A model generated the notes under the pieces. The model searched no databases and was not told the DNA's origin. It worked only from the letters and a program-made list of their open reading frames with translations. This document shows, one piece after another, positions 53,760-64,000 of a stretch of 64,000 bases of DNA. The stretch is from Stomoxys calcitrans. Its lineage: Eukaryota; Arthropoda; Insecta; Diptera; Muscidae. The stretch spans positions 50,687,280-50,751,279 of the forward strand of contig NC_081552.1 of NCBI RefSeq assembly GCF_963082655.1. The letters are read 5' to 3'. Position numbers and translations under genes: made by a program. Every line of letters starts with the position of its first letter. The stretch's first letter is position 1.

Positions 53760-54960
53760 TACATCTAAATAGGGGCTGATCTGGTCATATTTTATTCAGG
53801 TCCCGAGAACTCTTTTACAAGTAACAATTTTAGTGAAATCAAGCAAAAAATTCGCTTTTTATGGGATTAAGATACTAAGTTGCAACATTGGTCTATATGG
53901 CAGCTATATCTATCAAGTCTGATCTGGATGATATTTAGATCGAAAGTTTAAAACAACTCACTATTTCAAATTTCAACGAAATCGGGTAATAAATAAAGAC
54001 CCTTAACAGACAGATCGGTCGATATGACAGCTATATCTAAATATAGTCCAATCTTAACCATATTTGGTTCAGTTTGCGGGAGGCTTAAAACAACTCTCTA
54101 ATTAAAATTTGAGCGAAATCGGATAATAAATAACGTTTTTAGGGGCTTCAGACCTTAAAGCGGCAGATCGGCTTAAAATAACTCAGTGTCTAAAATTTTA
54201 AAGAAATCAGGTAATTAATGGTTAATAACTGGGTCGAATGTCAGGAGGATTAAAATAACTCACTGTATCAAATTTCAGTGAAATCGGGTTATAAATAAAG
54301 CTTTTATGGGATACAGATCTTAAAGCGGCAGATCGATTTATGTGGCAGCTATATCTAAATATAGTCTGATCTGAACCATATTTGGGTCGAATGTCGGGAG
54401 GCTTAAAATAACTCACTGCGGCAAATTTCAGCGGAATCGGGTAAAAAATAAAGCTTTTATGGGCTTTAGACCTAAAATCGGCGGATAGGTCTATTTGACA
54501 GCTATATCTAAATATAGACCGAGCTGAACCATATTTGAGTCAGATGTCGATGATGCAGCTTTTTTGGGTTTCAGACCCTTAATCGTCCGATCTGAACAAT
54601 ATATACGTCGGATGTAGAGAGGCTTAAAATAACTCACTGTTTCAAATTAATAAAGTTTTTATAGGCTTTGACCCTTTATCGCCAGATCGGTCTATATGGC
54701 AGCTACAATATATCCAAATATGGTCCGATCTGAACCATATTTGAGTCGGATGATCGAGAGACTTGAAACAATTCATTGTTCCAAATTTCAGCGAAATCGG
54801 GTAATAATTAAAGGTTTTATGGGCTTTAGATCGGTAGATCGATCTTATGGCAGTTATATCCAAATATGATCCGATTTGGCCTGCGTGCAACAAAAATACG
54901 TATCAGTGCCAACTTTCAGCTCAATATTAAATTTGGTTTTATTCAGTCTGTGATATTGCT
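53760..54960 (-). repeat. H1-type repeat, ~7 tandem units
   Basis: Units with ggtctatatggcagctatat, ctaaatatagtccaatctta and aacaactcactatttcaaat recur at 53891, 54015, 54343, 54483, 54689 and 54838, spaced about 125-200 bp. Inverse orientation of the copy at 39880, and the same sub-type. Confidence 0.7.
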
Positions 54961-55071
54961 TCTACATAAATCGATTTCCGGACTTCTTACTTCTCATTTT
55001 CGGTGGAAATATAGGTGATGGAAAATTGATGATAGTATCGATATTTATTATTATTTTTGTTTGCCAGCCAT

Positions 55072-55140
55072 ACATGACCGGAAGTCTTTCATCATCAAGG
55101 GCTGCCGACTCTGTGTACAATACACTGCTACAACAACAGC
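55072..55140 (+). repeat. S3, 3' half
   Basis: gaccggaagtctttcatcat, caagggctgccgactctgtg and tacaatacactgctacaaca with an AAC tail. Confidence 0.65.
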
Positions 55141-55461
55141 ACCAACTCAAAAAATGATGATTTAAGCATTAGTAGCACAAGCTATAGCACGGTCTGTGAC
55201 TTGACGGCTATAGTTACAGTAATCGCCGTAATAGCCATTTGGAGACAAAATAAGCGTTTGGTTTCTGAAAATACAATGTCAACATCCATACCACAGATGA
55301 ACTTTTCCATTCTGCAAAAAATAGCTCTTGCGTGGAATGATAACAAATCTGAAGTTTTTTTCTTTTCCTTCTTTCTTGAGAGAATGGAAAAAAGGAAATG
55401 GGGAATAGAAAAACTTTGGAAAACGCAAGGAAATAAACGAAAAGATACCAAGAACAAGGTA

Positions 55462-55505
55462 CAATCCCATGTCAGCCGGTTGTACGTACCGGATTGATCC
55501 GATGA
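55462..55505 (+). repeat. S3, 5' half
   Basis: tacaatcccatgtcagccgg, ttgtacgtaccggattgatc and cgatga. It ends where the 3' half at 55072 would start in the consensus; the order in the DNA is reversed, so these are two separate partial copies. Confidence 0.6.
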
Positions 55506-55855
55506 AAAATATTTCAAATCGGTGAAAAACTAGCTAAATCACTTTCATTGTTTATTCACAACAATAAAAAAAATTCTCTGCTCTCTCAATTTTTTTCGTT
55601 TATTTCTGATTGTTGCACTTGACAGTTTTACAAACACATCTAGGTTAAATAAATATCTGTGACCCATACCCTTTGAACCATATGTGTAGCAACAGCTTCC
55701 ATTTGGCATGTGTGCAAGGGTTCCTCCACTCCACTCTTGCGACATTGGCATTCGTGTTTCACACTCGAACTTTATCTCAGTCATTTGGTCCTAAACTTCT
55801 GGCGTTTCATTACTGAAGGGATAGTACCAGTCTGAAATCAAACACACTTAGAAAG
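55506..55855. other. Intergenic DNA, nothing recognised
   Basis: No domain or repeat assigned. Confidence 0.3.
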
Positions 55856-56345
55856 TTTTTAGTACATTGTGTATTACAGTTAGCCTCCAAAGCTTCTGAT
55901 GTGAAATCGTACCTACGACTCCGTATTGGGAAGCCGAGTCCTCCACAAAACCACCACTAAAATTATTATCTGATCTCCAGGATTTTAATCCTGGCGTTAA
56001 GCGTCATAGGGGGTAGAGTTCCCTGCAGTTGGGAACTTCAAGCCTACACAGAAGTTCATAATAAGAACAGGGCTAAGGTTGTGAGGAGAACTCAGCCAAG
56101 GAATGGAATGGAATTTTTAGTACATTGTGATATAACATTTAACGTCTAAAGCTTCTGATGGGAAATCTTACCTACGGCTCCACATTGGGAAGCCGATGAC
56201 GCTAAGCGTCATAGGCGGATATTCTAACCAATGACATTCATTGGGTATGGTTCCCTCCAGTTAGGAACTTCAGGCCTACACAGTAGTTCATAAAAACAAG
56301 AGGGCTAATGTTGTGAGGAGAACCAAACCATGCAATGGGTCTCCA
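55856..56345 (+). repeat. Tandem duplication, period 258 bp
   Basis: tttttagtacattgtg starts both units (55856 and 56114). Shared further on: aaagcttctgatg.gaaatc, attgggaagccga, gcgtcataggcgg-like and acttcaggcctacacag, gttgtgaggagaac. Each unit contains a piece of inverted S1 head (ttaagcgtcataggggg and gctaagcgtcataggcgg). The first unit also keeps more S1 sequence near 55935-56005. Confidence 0.75.
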
Positions 56346-56574
56346 CGGATTACCTCAAGCCTTCTTCGTTGAGGGCCTCCAGTCCCTTCGGGATATAAAC
56401 GCAATAGATGCTCGACCATTCCAACTCCGCCTCACCCGCACGATTCCTGTTCGGCTTCTTTCGTGTTCCAATGCGATGTCAAAGATTTGACACTGCTAAC
56501 AGTAGCCTGCGCCTGTCTTGCTTCCTTTGCCGTCTTAATGGCCATTGACACTAATACTAAATTCTAAATAAAGA
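56346..56574. other. GC-richer unidentified segment
   Basis: Composition suggests retroelement coding remnants (cctcaagccttcttcgttga, ctcgaccattccaactccgc), but no domain could be read. Confidence 0.3.
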
Positions 56575-56765
56575 GGAGCCTTCTCTCATATCAATGTCCG
56601 ATTAAAGTTTAAGCTTGATGACAAGGGACCTGCATTTTTTTATACCTCACAAATGTAGCCAGCATAATTAGGGGTATAAGCACCGCTGAACATTTTTCTG
56701 ATTTGAACCCAGGCGTTTGCGGTCATAGCAGCACATGCACAACAAAGCCTAATTGTCTTTATCAT
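56575..56765 (-). repeat. S1 SINE, internally deleted
   Basis: catatcaatgtccgattaaa and gtttaagcttgatgacaagg (3' part), then a jump to cctcacaaatgtagccagca and gatttgaacccaggcgtttg (box B). About 60 bp around the ggctcg region are missing. Confidence 0.65.
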
Positions 56766-57474
56766 GTTTCGAAGATGCTTACCTACTGCTACTGCTGCTT
56801 GCATTTTTCAACAGATTTCGATCTCCTATGGCTGTACACCATGGTTTTCAGTACCGCCTGACTGCATATCGTGATAGCTGAAGCGTAGCTTTCTCCTCCG
56901 TTCGATATCATCTCCAGAACCTTAAAAATCGCGAAGATATTTCATTGAAAGACGTAACACCCGTCCAGAAGACTATATGGTTTCTTGACTACTAAGGACT
57001 CATTACAGATACTTCGGTGCGCCCATCCGTATATGTATACTGAAGATCTTATGAAGTATTGAGTTCATCCAGTCCAACTCCTCCTCTCTCTTCTCTGCGG
57101 TAAAACGACGTCCAAGACGCAATAAAGGACACTCTCTTTGGTATATAGACCGAATCGCCGCCCATAACCCATAGCTGCACCGTATTCGCAGGTCCTAACA
57201 GAATAGTATTCGAAAGGGAATCCTCTTCGCCGCACACCTAACATACAGATGCCAGGGCATCAGATTAATGTTCCACATATAAATAAAAACGGACCCAATT
57301 AATATAAAGTGTTGAATTTATAAAATTAGTGTTATCACCTATTCAGCAAATATGATTTGATAAATAACAAAAGAGAAATGAGAAGGCAGTGGGCTTTCAG
57401 TAAAGAAAGCACATGAGGTAATATTCATCGGCGTACATTTTTTGTTCATTCGAAATTGTATGACTGAAATCATC
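56766..57474 (-). other. Unidentified, possible decayed coding remnant
   Basis: 57049-57237 on the minus strand has a short frame with NTILLGPANTVQLWVMGGDS that I do not recognise. Codon-like GC content falls off on both sides. No function can be given. Confidence 0.25.
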
Positions 57475-57476
57475 TA

Positions 57477-57622
57477 CAGTCGAAACCGCATAACTGTAAA
57501 TACGCTTAAGAGAAAAATCCCGCTTAAATGAAACTTGACGGGAACTACGCTAAACTGTAAATTACGGATAAGTGAAACCAATTAGATGTATTTTTAGCGT
57601 TTCACTTATACGGTTTAGACTG
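57477..57622. mobile_element. pogo-like MITE
   Basis: 146 bp. The left end cagtcgaaaccgcataactg follows TA (57475-57476); the inverted right end is cagtctaaaccgtataagtg, followed by TG. The core repeats the theme aactgtaaat.. and aagtgaaac. Size, TA target and the cagt start fit a pogo/Tigger-derived MITE. Confidence 0.6.
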
Positions 57623-57744
57623 TGCTTAATGCTAGCACAATCACAATCACAGCACATTATTTGTTGATGAGAGGATAAAAGTGTTAAGCTATCTTTTAAG
57701 GGTATAAGTGGATAACCCGTGAACGCCTTGTTTTCAATCCTAGC

Positions 57745-58592
57745 GAGGAGAATCAAGTAAAAGCGTGCTAAGTTCGGCCGGACCGAATCTTGGGAACTCA
57801 CCAGCATGGATTCTGGTAAAAATATATACAAATAAATCTAGTTCAAGGGCATTATTTTATTCTACATACCAAACTTCTGTCAAACCAGCAAAAATTAAAG
57901 CTATTTGGCGCAGTTTTTGGAAGTCGTAACAGAACACCACATGCAAAATTTCAGCCAAATCGGATAAATATTTCGGCTTGTAAGGACCTAAGAAGTAAAA
58001 TCGGGAAATCGGTTAATATGGAAGCTATATCAGGTTATAGACCGATTTGGACCGTACTTGACACAGTTGTTGGAAGTCATAACAAAACACTACAATTCCA
58101 GCCAATTTCGGACAAAAATTGTGGCTTGTAAGGGCTCAAGAAGTCAAATCGGGAGATCGGTTTTTATGGGAGCTAAATCAGGTTTTAGACCGATTTGGAC
58201 CGTTTTTGGCGCTGTTATTGAAAGTCGTAACAGAACACCACGTGCAGAATTTCAGCCAAATCGGGTGAAAATTGGGGCTTTTAAGGACATAAGAGGTCCA
58301 ATCGGGAGATCGGTTAATATATCACATATTGCGGCTCCCAGGGGCTCAAGAAGTCAGTATATGGGAGCTATATCTAAATCTGAACCGATATTGCCCATTT
58401 GCAATCTCCAATGACGTACATCGATCCTAAGTATCTGTGCAAAATTTCAATTGGCTAGCTATACGCGTTCGACCTCTATCGTGATTTCGACAGACGGACG
58501 GACGGACATATACGGACGGACGAATATTTCGAGGTGTTACAAACGGAATGACTAGATAAGTATACCCCATCTTATGATGGTGGGTATAAAAA
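57745..58592 (-). repeat. H1 repeat, near full length, hairpin end first
   Basis: Starts agtaaaagcgtgctaagttc, then the hairpin ttcgg-ccgga-ccgaa (57774-57788) and gaactcaccagcatggattc. Units follow with aatcgggagatcggttttta and ggagctatatcaggtt at a period of about 140-150 bp, then gacagacggacggacggaca and tttcgaggtgttacaaacgg. The end is gtataccccatcttatgatg and gtgggtataaaaa. Confidence 0.75.
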
Positions 58593-60689
58593 GATGAACT
58601 GTCAGTTATCACTTTCACTCATCTTGATTTCTTTTGTGGATTAAGGAATGGCAAATTTTTGGGAAAACTTGAGAAATTTTAATGATGTACCCCCTCTCAT
58701 TCTCGCAAACAATGAGCTGTATTTTAAATATTTAAACACATTTTTCAAACGATTTGGTCGAAATTAAGCATTAACCATCTTTTAGTATATCTCCCGTATA
58801 TAAAGATTTTAAAGATCTCAAACACTTGTTCCCTTTAATTTGGCTCAAATTTGGCACTTCGGGTAACCCTTCATATAACGGTGCAGTCCACATTAAACTT
58901 TTTTTTAAGTTTCTAAAAATATTTCAACTGATTTGTCGAAATTTCGGTTAATAGTGGTCCTCGTTGGTTTAGGCCTCTTCGAATATCTAATTCTTCAGCT
59001 TTTTGGAGTTTGTTAATCTGTAGAAACTTTGTAATATATAAAAAGACTTTTTTTGATGTAACGATCTTATCAAAAAGGAAATTGAATACAATTTTTGTGG
59101 AAAATTCTTCTCCACTGCACACTGCTCATTTTTCTATTGTTATTTGTTTTTACTTAATAATTCTAAGTATTATTTAATTATTTTAAGCTATAAATTCATG
59201 TTTTTGTAGTTAAATTAAAATCAAATCAAATATAAAGTTTCCTTATATTTATTAATTTTTTATTTATAGAAAACGCTACTTTTATATTTTAACAAACATG
59301 TGATGAGAGCCACCATTTACAGAACATATTTGTGTTATTTAAATGCTCAAATTTTATATTTTATTTGTCAAATGCCGCATATTTTCTGAGCATTACTCTT
59401 TTAGTATATATAGTAATTCTTAATTGTAAACGGGTGTTCAGGTCTAAATAATTAAATTCATAATAATTAAATCAGAATTAGTTTTTTATAAAAAAAGGGC
59501 TGGAAGTATTTCTTATAAATTTTTAAAATGTCGTTTGTATCTAAAAATTGGATTCCTGTATTTTCCCATGTTTCAAAATACGATGTCAGTTGAATATTAG
59601 TTAACCGACAGATTTTATGTTTTAGCTAAAAAACCGATTTTGTTTGCCCCAAATGTCGACAGAAATTGTATTTGACAAATAAAACATGAGATTTATTTTT
59701 TAAACATTTTCTGTATGTTTGATCCTTTATCTACAACACACACAAAACACAATCCGATTTCACTGTTAATCTAAATAAAATATAAGCATTTTAAAACAAC
59801 ACCAACAAAAAAGTAATACTGCCAAATGAAAACAAACACGTTGTTTTGCTAATGACCAAATCAAATGCAAAAAATAAAAAACTACATCAACAATCAAAAA
59901 AAGCCAAATAAATGCGAACTATAACCGAACTACGTTAATATCCATCCATTAAAGTAACATAGTTCTACTATTCCTACTAACCTGCTTCGTAAAATAATGC
60001 CAAGCAACTTCGTCGTCATCACCAACATCGTTTTTCCAATAAATGATAACATGAAAAAGGCAAATATCAGTTTATATCTCATTTTAATTGTATTTTGGAT
60101 ATTTGATCTTGAATTTTGGTGTTTTTGAATAGGTGTAATGTATTAAATTTTTTCTCTTAAATACCTATTTTGATTAGCTTTTGTTTAGAACCCTATTTTC
60201 AACCTACTTGGGCATTTTGTAGGCCAAAAATTAATTGTTTTATTTAAACAATGCAACTTTTGATTAAATAAGAGTTCTTGATATTGCCCCTTAGTTACCT
60301 TTTGTAAGTTTTTTTTAATGTTTATTTTATAATATACGTATATGTAGGTTGTGCATGTTGAATAGCCTTTTAAATTATTTTTTCCAGATTAAATCGACTT
60401 TTGCATTCGTAAAGTTCTACAATAAAATTATAGATGACTGTTCATTATAGTTTAGTAAGATTCTATTTATTTTAGCTTATCTATTGATCTATTATTAATC
60501 AAGTATTTCAAATAAAATTCCATGGCCAGTCAATTAACACGAATTTATGCAAAGGATCCCATATTTTTTGTTTTACATAAATTACTTTTTCAATGTCTTT
60601 TCCCTATGTAACTATTACCAAAATTTAAATGTCGTTTCAAAATTTTATGCAAGAGTTGTGTGGTTGGTGAAAACACCAACACTATAAAT
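58593..60689. other. Long AT-rich intergenic stretch
   Basis: About 2.1 kb of AT-rich, largely repeat-free sequence. Only short frames occur and none has a recognisable domain. 60290-60700 contains nothing assignable either. Confidence 0.4.
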
Positions 60690-61035
60690 AAATCGTGTAT
60701 AATTGGGGCCCTCTAGCGACTCAAGAGCTCTGTATATGTGAACATATATTACCTCGGTTTATATGGAAGCTATCTCAGGTTAAAGAACAATCAATTTGTC
60801 CCATACTGGATGTGGATGCACGAAGTCATAACAAAGCATCATATGCAAAATTACATCCAAATTGAACAAAACTTGCGCCCTCTAGCGGTTGAACAAATTT
60901 AAATCGTTTAAATCGTGTGTTCAAATGGGAGGTATATCAAAGAATCGACCGATTCAAACTTAACTTTGTTACAATCTTGAAAAAATCGCCTTTTTAGAGG
61001 CTCAAGAAACCAAATCGGAAAATAGGTGAATGGGT
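60690..61035 (-). repeat. H1 repeat, internal fragment
   Basis: ggggccctctagcgactcaa, cggtttatatggaagctatc, gcaaaattacatccaaattg and cgccctctagcggttgaac show two diverged units. No ends. Confidence 0.55.
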
Positions 61036-61377
61036 AGCCAACCACGAAATGTGAGTTCACTCGGCCGCGTGTCTCGTCGACTCCCAGAGATACATCTGCA
61101 AGTTGGCCGAGATCGGAGAAAACCCGCCTTCCTAGAATGGAAAGCCTGTAGCTCTGAAGACCCGGGTATGAATAGAGTAGGTGTTTGATCTTCTCCTACT
61201 CATCCTCCCCCACTGTAGTCGTTGTACAGGACCTGTGCGTGGCCATATGGCCCATCGCACAGTATCCGGTTATGACACCTGTAATCGTAATCAGTGACCC
61301 CTCATCCCCCTTGCACAGTTGTCACGGATACAATGTGATATGTAAGGATCCTTTAAGGAAAAAGAGAAGCTTAGCTG
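61036..61377 (+). other. GC-richer remnant, possibly LINE
   Basis: ctcgtcgactcccagagata, ctgtagtcgttgtacaggac and ggccatatggcccatcgcac have LINE-like composition and precede S2. No diagnostic motif could be read. Confidence 0.3.
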
Positions 61378-61682
61378 CTTAGCGCGTCCACAGGTTGCGG
61401 ATAGTGAAATGCTCCATACGGAGTAACTGGAGTAAGTAAGACGCGGACAGGGGTATCGAGTCTCATATCTAGAGTCTCAGTGAGAGGCCGGGCGACACCG
61501 GGTATTACACAAGTACTGAGTGTCTATGATGCTCGATATGACAAGGCGAGTTATTGGCGCCTTTAAATTACCTTGTTCCTGTGGCGATCGGTCCTTTGGA
61601 CCGGAACGAGCTTGGTCACATACAGGAGCCTGATGAAGATTGCCACCTCCACAAGAAAATGTGGCTACAACAACAACAACTA
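61378..61682 (+). repeat. S2 short repeat with AAC tail
   Basis: agcgcgtccacaggttgcgg, gagtctcagtgagaggccgg, tgatgctcgatatgacaagg, gagttattggcgcctttaaa and gtggctacaacaacaacaac. The tail directly abuts a Jockey-like LINE fragment. Confidence 0.75.
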
Positions 61683-61689
61683 TTTCGTG

Positions 61690-62065
61690 CAGTATAGACT
61701 CATCCCGCCCGCGCCTTGCGCTCGTGACCCCTACATGGAGTGCATGGGGATAGCAGTCAGATCCGGTACTGCCGAGATAGAGCTATACAACGTGTACATA
61801 CGGCCGGTTGGTGGCTGTGTCCCAGGTAATGGCCAGAGTTGCAAGCCCGACATCAGTGGCCTACTATCTGTCCATAATCGTCTGGTTCTAGGAGACTTTA
61901 ATGAGCATCACATTTCATGGCATTCTCCCCTAGGTAATGACCAGCGGGGCATAGCTTTGGCAGAGCAGATTGAAGGCTCCACATTTTGCACGGTGAATTA
62001 TCCGACTAGGATTACGAGGAGGTGTAACAGCTCGCCAGACATTTCCATTCCAACCATATTTATAA
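61690..62065 (+). pseudogene. Jockey-like LINE endonuclease fragment
   Basis: An open frame encodes MGIAVRSGTAEIELYNVYI, then VHNRLVLGDFNEHHISWHSP (the GDFN motif of the APE-type endonuclease), [20 protein letters not shown] and TRITRRCNSSPDIS. The rest of the LINE is missing on both sides. The endonuclease would nick target DNA for target-primed reverse transcription. Same family as 48429-50400. Confidence 0.85.
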
Positions 62066-62194
62066 ATTCACAAAAGTTGAAACTAATTGTACGATTTCCT
62101 AATTATTTTTCAATTGTCAAAAACTAGTTTTTTGACTAGGTTTATGACGTTTTTTAAGTATGTATTATACGTCGATAATGTATGTCATATACGT

Positions 62195-62458
62195 CGGAGT
62201 TTCTAACAGACCATCTCTGATCCCAACCGACCTACACTAATAAGAAATATTTGTGCAAAATTTCAAGCGCCTAGCTTTACTTCTACAAAAGTTGGCGTGC
62301 TTTCGATAGACAGACGGACATGGCCAGATCAACTTAAAATGTCTGATGATCAAAAACATATATACTTTATCGGGTCTTAGACGCATATTTTGAGGTGTTA
62401 CGAAAGGAATGGCGAAATTAGTACACCCCAATCCTATGGTGGAGCGTATAAAAACAGA
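62195..62458 (-). repeat. H1 repeat, end fragment
   Basis: ccgacctacactaataagaa, ttgtgcaaaatttcaagcgc and ctagctttacttctacaaaa, then gacagacggacatggccaga, gtgttacgaaaggaatggcg and ctatggtggagcgtataaaa. It keeps the sub-terminal end but no tandem units. Confidence 0.7.
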
Positions 62459-62503
62459 AAGACCCCGAGTTTGAATTGAAAAACAGCAAAATTAAAAAAT
62501 CTT

Positions 62504-63779
62504 TTATACCCTCCACCATGGATCGCATTTGTCGAGTTCTTTTCCCGGCATCTCTTCTTAGGCAAAAAAGGATATAAGAAAAGATTTGCTCTGCTATTAG
62601 AGCGATATCAAGATATGGTCCGGTTTGGACCACATTTATATTATATGTTGGAGACCTGTGTAAAATGTCAACCAATTCGAATAAGAATTGCCCCCTTTGG
62701 GGGCTCAAGAAGAAAAATAGATTCGATTTATATGGGAGCTTTATCGGCTATAGACAGATTTAGACTATAATAAACACGTATGTTGATGGTCATGGGAGGA
62801 TCAGTCGTACAAAAAAACAGGCAAATCGGATAATAATTGCGACCTCTAGAGGCTCAAGAAGTCAAGTCCCCAGATCGGTTTATATGACAGCTATAACAGG
62901 TTATGAACCGATTTGAACCTTATTTGACACAGTTGTTGAGAGTAAAAATAAAATACGTCATGCAAAATTTCAGCCAAATCGGATAGGAATTGCACCCTTC
63001 AGAAGCTCAAGATATCAAGTCCCCAGATCTGTTTATATGACAGCTATATCAGATTATGAACCGATTTGAACCATACCTGGGACAGTTGTTGGATATCATA
63101 ACAAAATACTTCGTGCAAAAATTCATTCAAACCGTATAAGAATTGCTCCCTCTAGAGGCGCAAGAAATCAAGACCCAAGATCGGTTTATATGACAGCTAT
63201 ATCAGGTTATGTACCGATTTGGACCGTACTTGGCACAGTTGTTGGATATCATAACAAAACACGTCGTGCAAAATTTCACTCCAATCGGATAAGAATTGGG
63301 CACTGTAGAGGCTCAAGAAGTCAAGACCTAAGATCGGTTTATATGGCAGCTATATCAGGTTATGGGCCGATTTGAACCATACTTGGCACAGTTGTTGGAT
63401 ATCATAACAAAACACGACGTGCAAAATTTCATTCCAATCGGATAAGAATCGCGCACTCTAGAGGCTCAAGAAGTCAAGACCCATGATCGGTTTATATGGC
63501 AGCTGTATCAAAACATGGACCGATATGGCCCATTTACAATACCAACCGACCTACACTAATAAGAAGTATTTGTGTAAAACTTTAAGCGGCTAGCTTTACT
63601 CCTTCGGAAGTTAACGTGCTTTCGACAGATAGACGGACGGACATGGCTAGATCGACATAAAATGTCGCGACGATCAAAAATATATATACTTTATGGGGTC
63701 TCAGACGAATATTTCGAGTAGTTACAAACAGAATGACGAAATTAGTATACCCCCCATTCTATGGTGGAGGGTATAAAAA
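62504..63779 (-). repeat. H1 repeat bounded by inverted tataccctccaccat motifs
   Basis: Begins ttttataccctccaccatgg and ends ctatggtggagggtataaaa, an inverted pair. Inside are units of about 150-155 bp with agatcggtttatatgacagc, tggcacagttgttggatatc and aggctcaagaagtcaagacc (starts at about 62876, 63025, 63178, 63332 and 63485). The non-repeated part with gacagatagacggacggaca follows. The best copy for defining unit length. Confidence 0.82.
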
Positions 63780-64000
63780 TTGTACATATTTTAGGAGTCA
63801 TAGAGAAATTTTGAGAAGTTCGTTTGATAAAAATGTTTGCAAAGGCTCTAAAAGTAAAAATCGGGTGACACACATACAATCTGAACCGAAATTCACTAGT
63901 GATCCGAAGAGTCATAAATGAAACCTTTGTGCCTAATTTTGAGAGGATCAGTTGACAAGTTATGATATTATTGCAGTATTAGGCCAAATCGGGCAAACAT
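63780..64000. other. AT-rich end of window
   Basis: aaaaatcgggtgacacacat and caatctgaaccg look like a further diverged repeat unit, cut by the window end. Confidence 0.35.

Noticed and set aside
55201..55497. 98-codon frame MTAIVTVIAVIAIWRQNKR...
   Set aside because: No family resemblance, opposite frame equally open, and it runs into an S3 fragment at its end. Considered chance.
57049..57237. Minus-strand frame with NTILLGPANTVQLW
   Set aside because: Too short, not recognised, and no start or splice context. Kept only as part of an unidentified segment.
63761..63778. gggtataaaa motifs as core promoters
   Set aside because: They recur as the end motif of every H1 repeat and no gene starts nearby. 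No evidence of promoter use.

Overview
The window looks like nuclear DNA of a calyptrate, probably muscid, fly. Three things point that way: an intact orthologue of the insect gene flower, transposon lineages typical of flies (Tc1/mariner, Jockey-like and I-like LINEs, Ty1/copia), and many copies of a tRNA-derived SINE and of 'atagctgccatata' repeats that I associate with Musca and Stomoxys. The species assignment is inference. There are no bacterial operons, rRNA genes or CRISPR arrays. Only two host genes can be supported; most of the rest is nested, decaying mobile DNA.

Layout. 0.9-6.4 kb: a degraded Ty1/copia element interrupted by an apparently intact Tc1-like transposon (2485-4128). 6.4-9.8 kb: dispersed repeats and an internally deleted mariner carrying a MITE. 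9.5-15.3 kb: LINE and SINE fragments, with an older terminal-inverted-repeat element split apart by later insertions. 16.2-16.8 kb (minus strand): the first coding exon of an unidentified Ser/Asn-rich host protein. 17.6-22.1 kb: a dense nest of fold-back and MITE-like elements. 23.8-26.6 kb: a Tc1 remnant, a LINE deletion derivative and another MITE. 27.39-51.62 kb (plus strand): the gene flower, five coding exons encoding a predicted 192-residue protein; its second intron is about 23 kb and packed with transposons. 52-64 kb: 3' flank, more LINE fragments, and long arrays of the 'atagctgccatata' class.

How parts relate. Exon-intron junctions, reading phase and the conserved Glu79 all support a working flower gene. 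The abundant 'tataccctccaccat' repeats share inverted subterminal motifs, a GC-rich hairpin just beyond one of them and a tandem core, an architecture like Helentron/DINE-1 elements. Two short repeat families (here called S2 and S3) end in the same 'gctacaacaacaac' tail as the Jockey-like LINE, which suggests a SINE-LINE partnership. A DD41D mariner relative occurs both as ordinary decayed copies and as a palindromic derivative with 194-bp, nearly identical arms.

Family labels used below are local names. S1 = tRNA-derived SINE (about 320 bp). S2 and S3 = short repeats with AAC tails. S4 = second tRNA-like SINE. M1-M4 = MITE-like families. H1 = 'tataccctccaccat' Helentron-like repeats. H2 = the related 'tataccctacacca' repeats.
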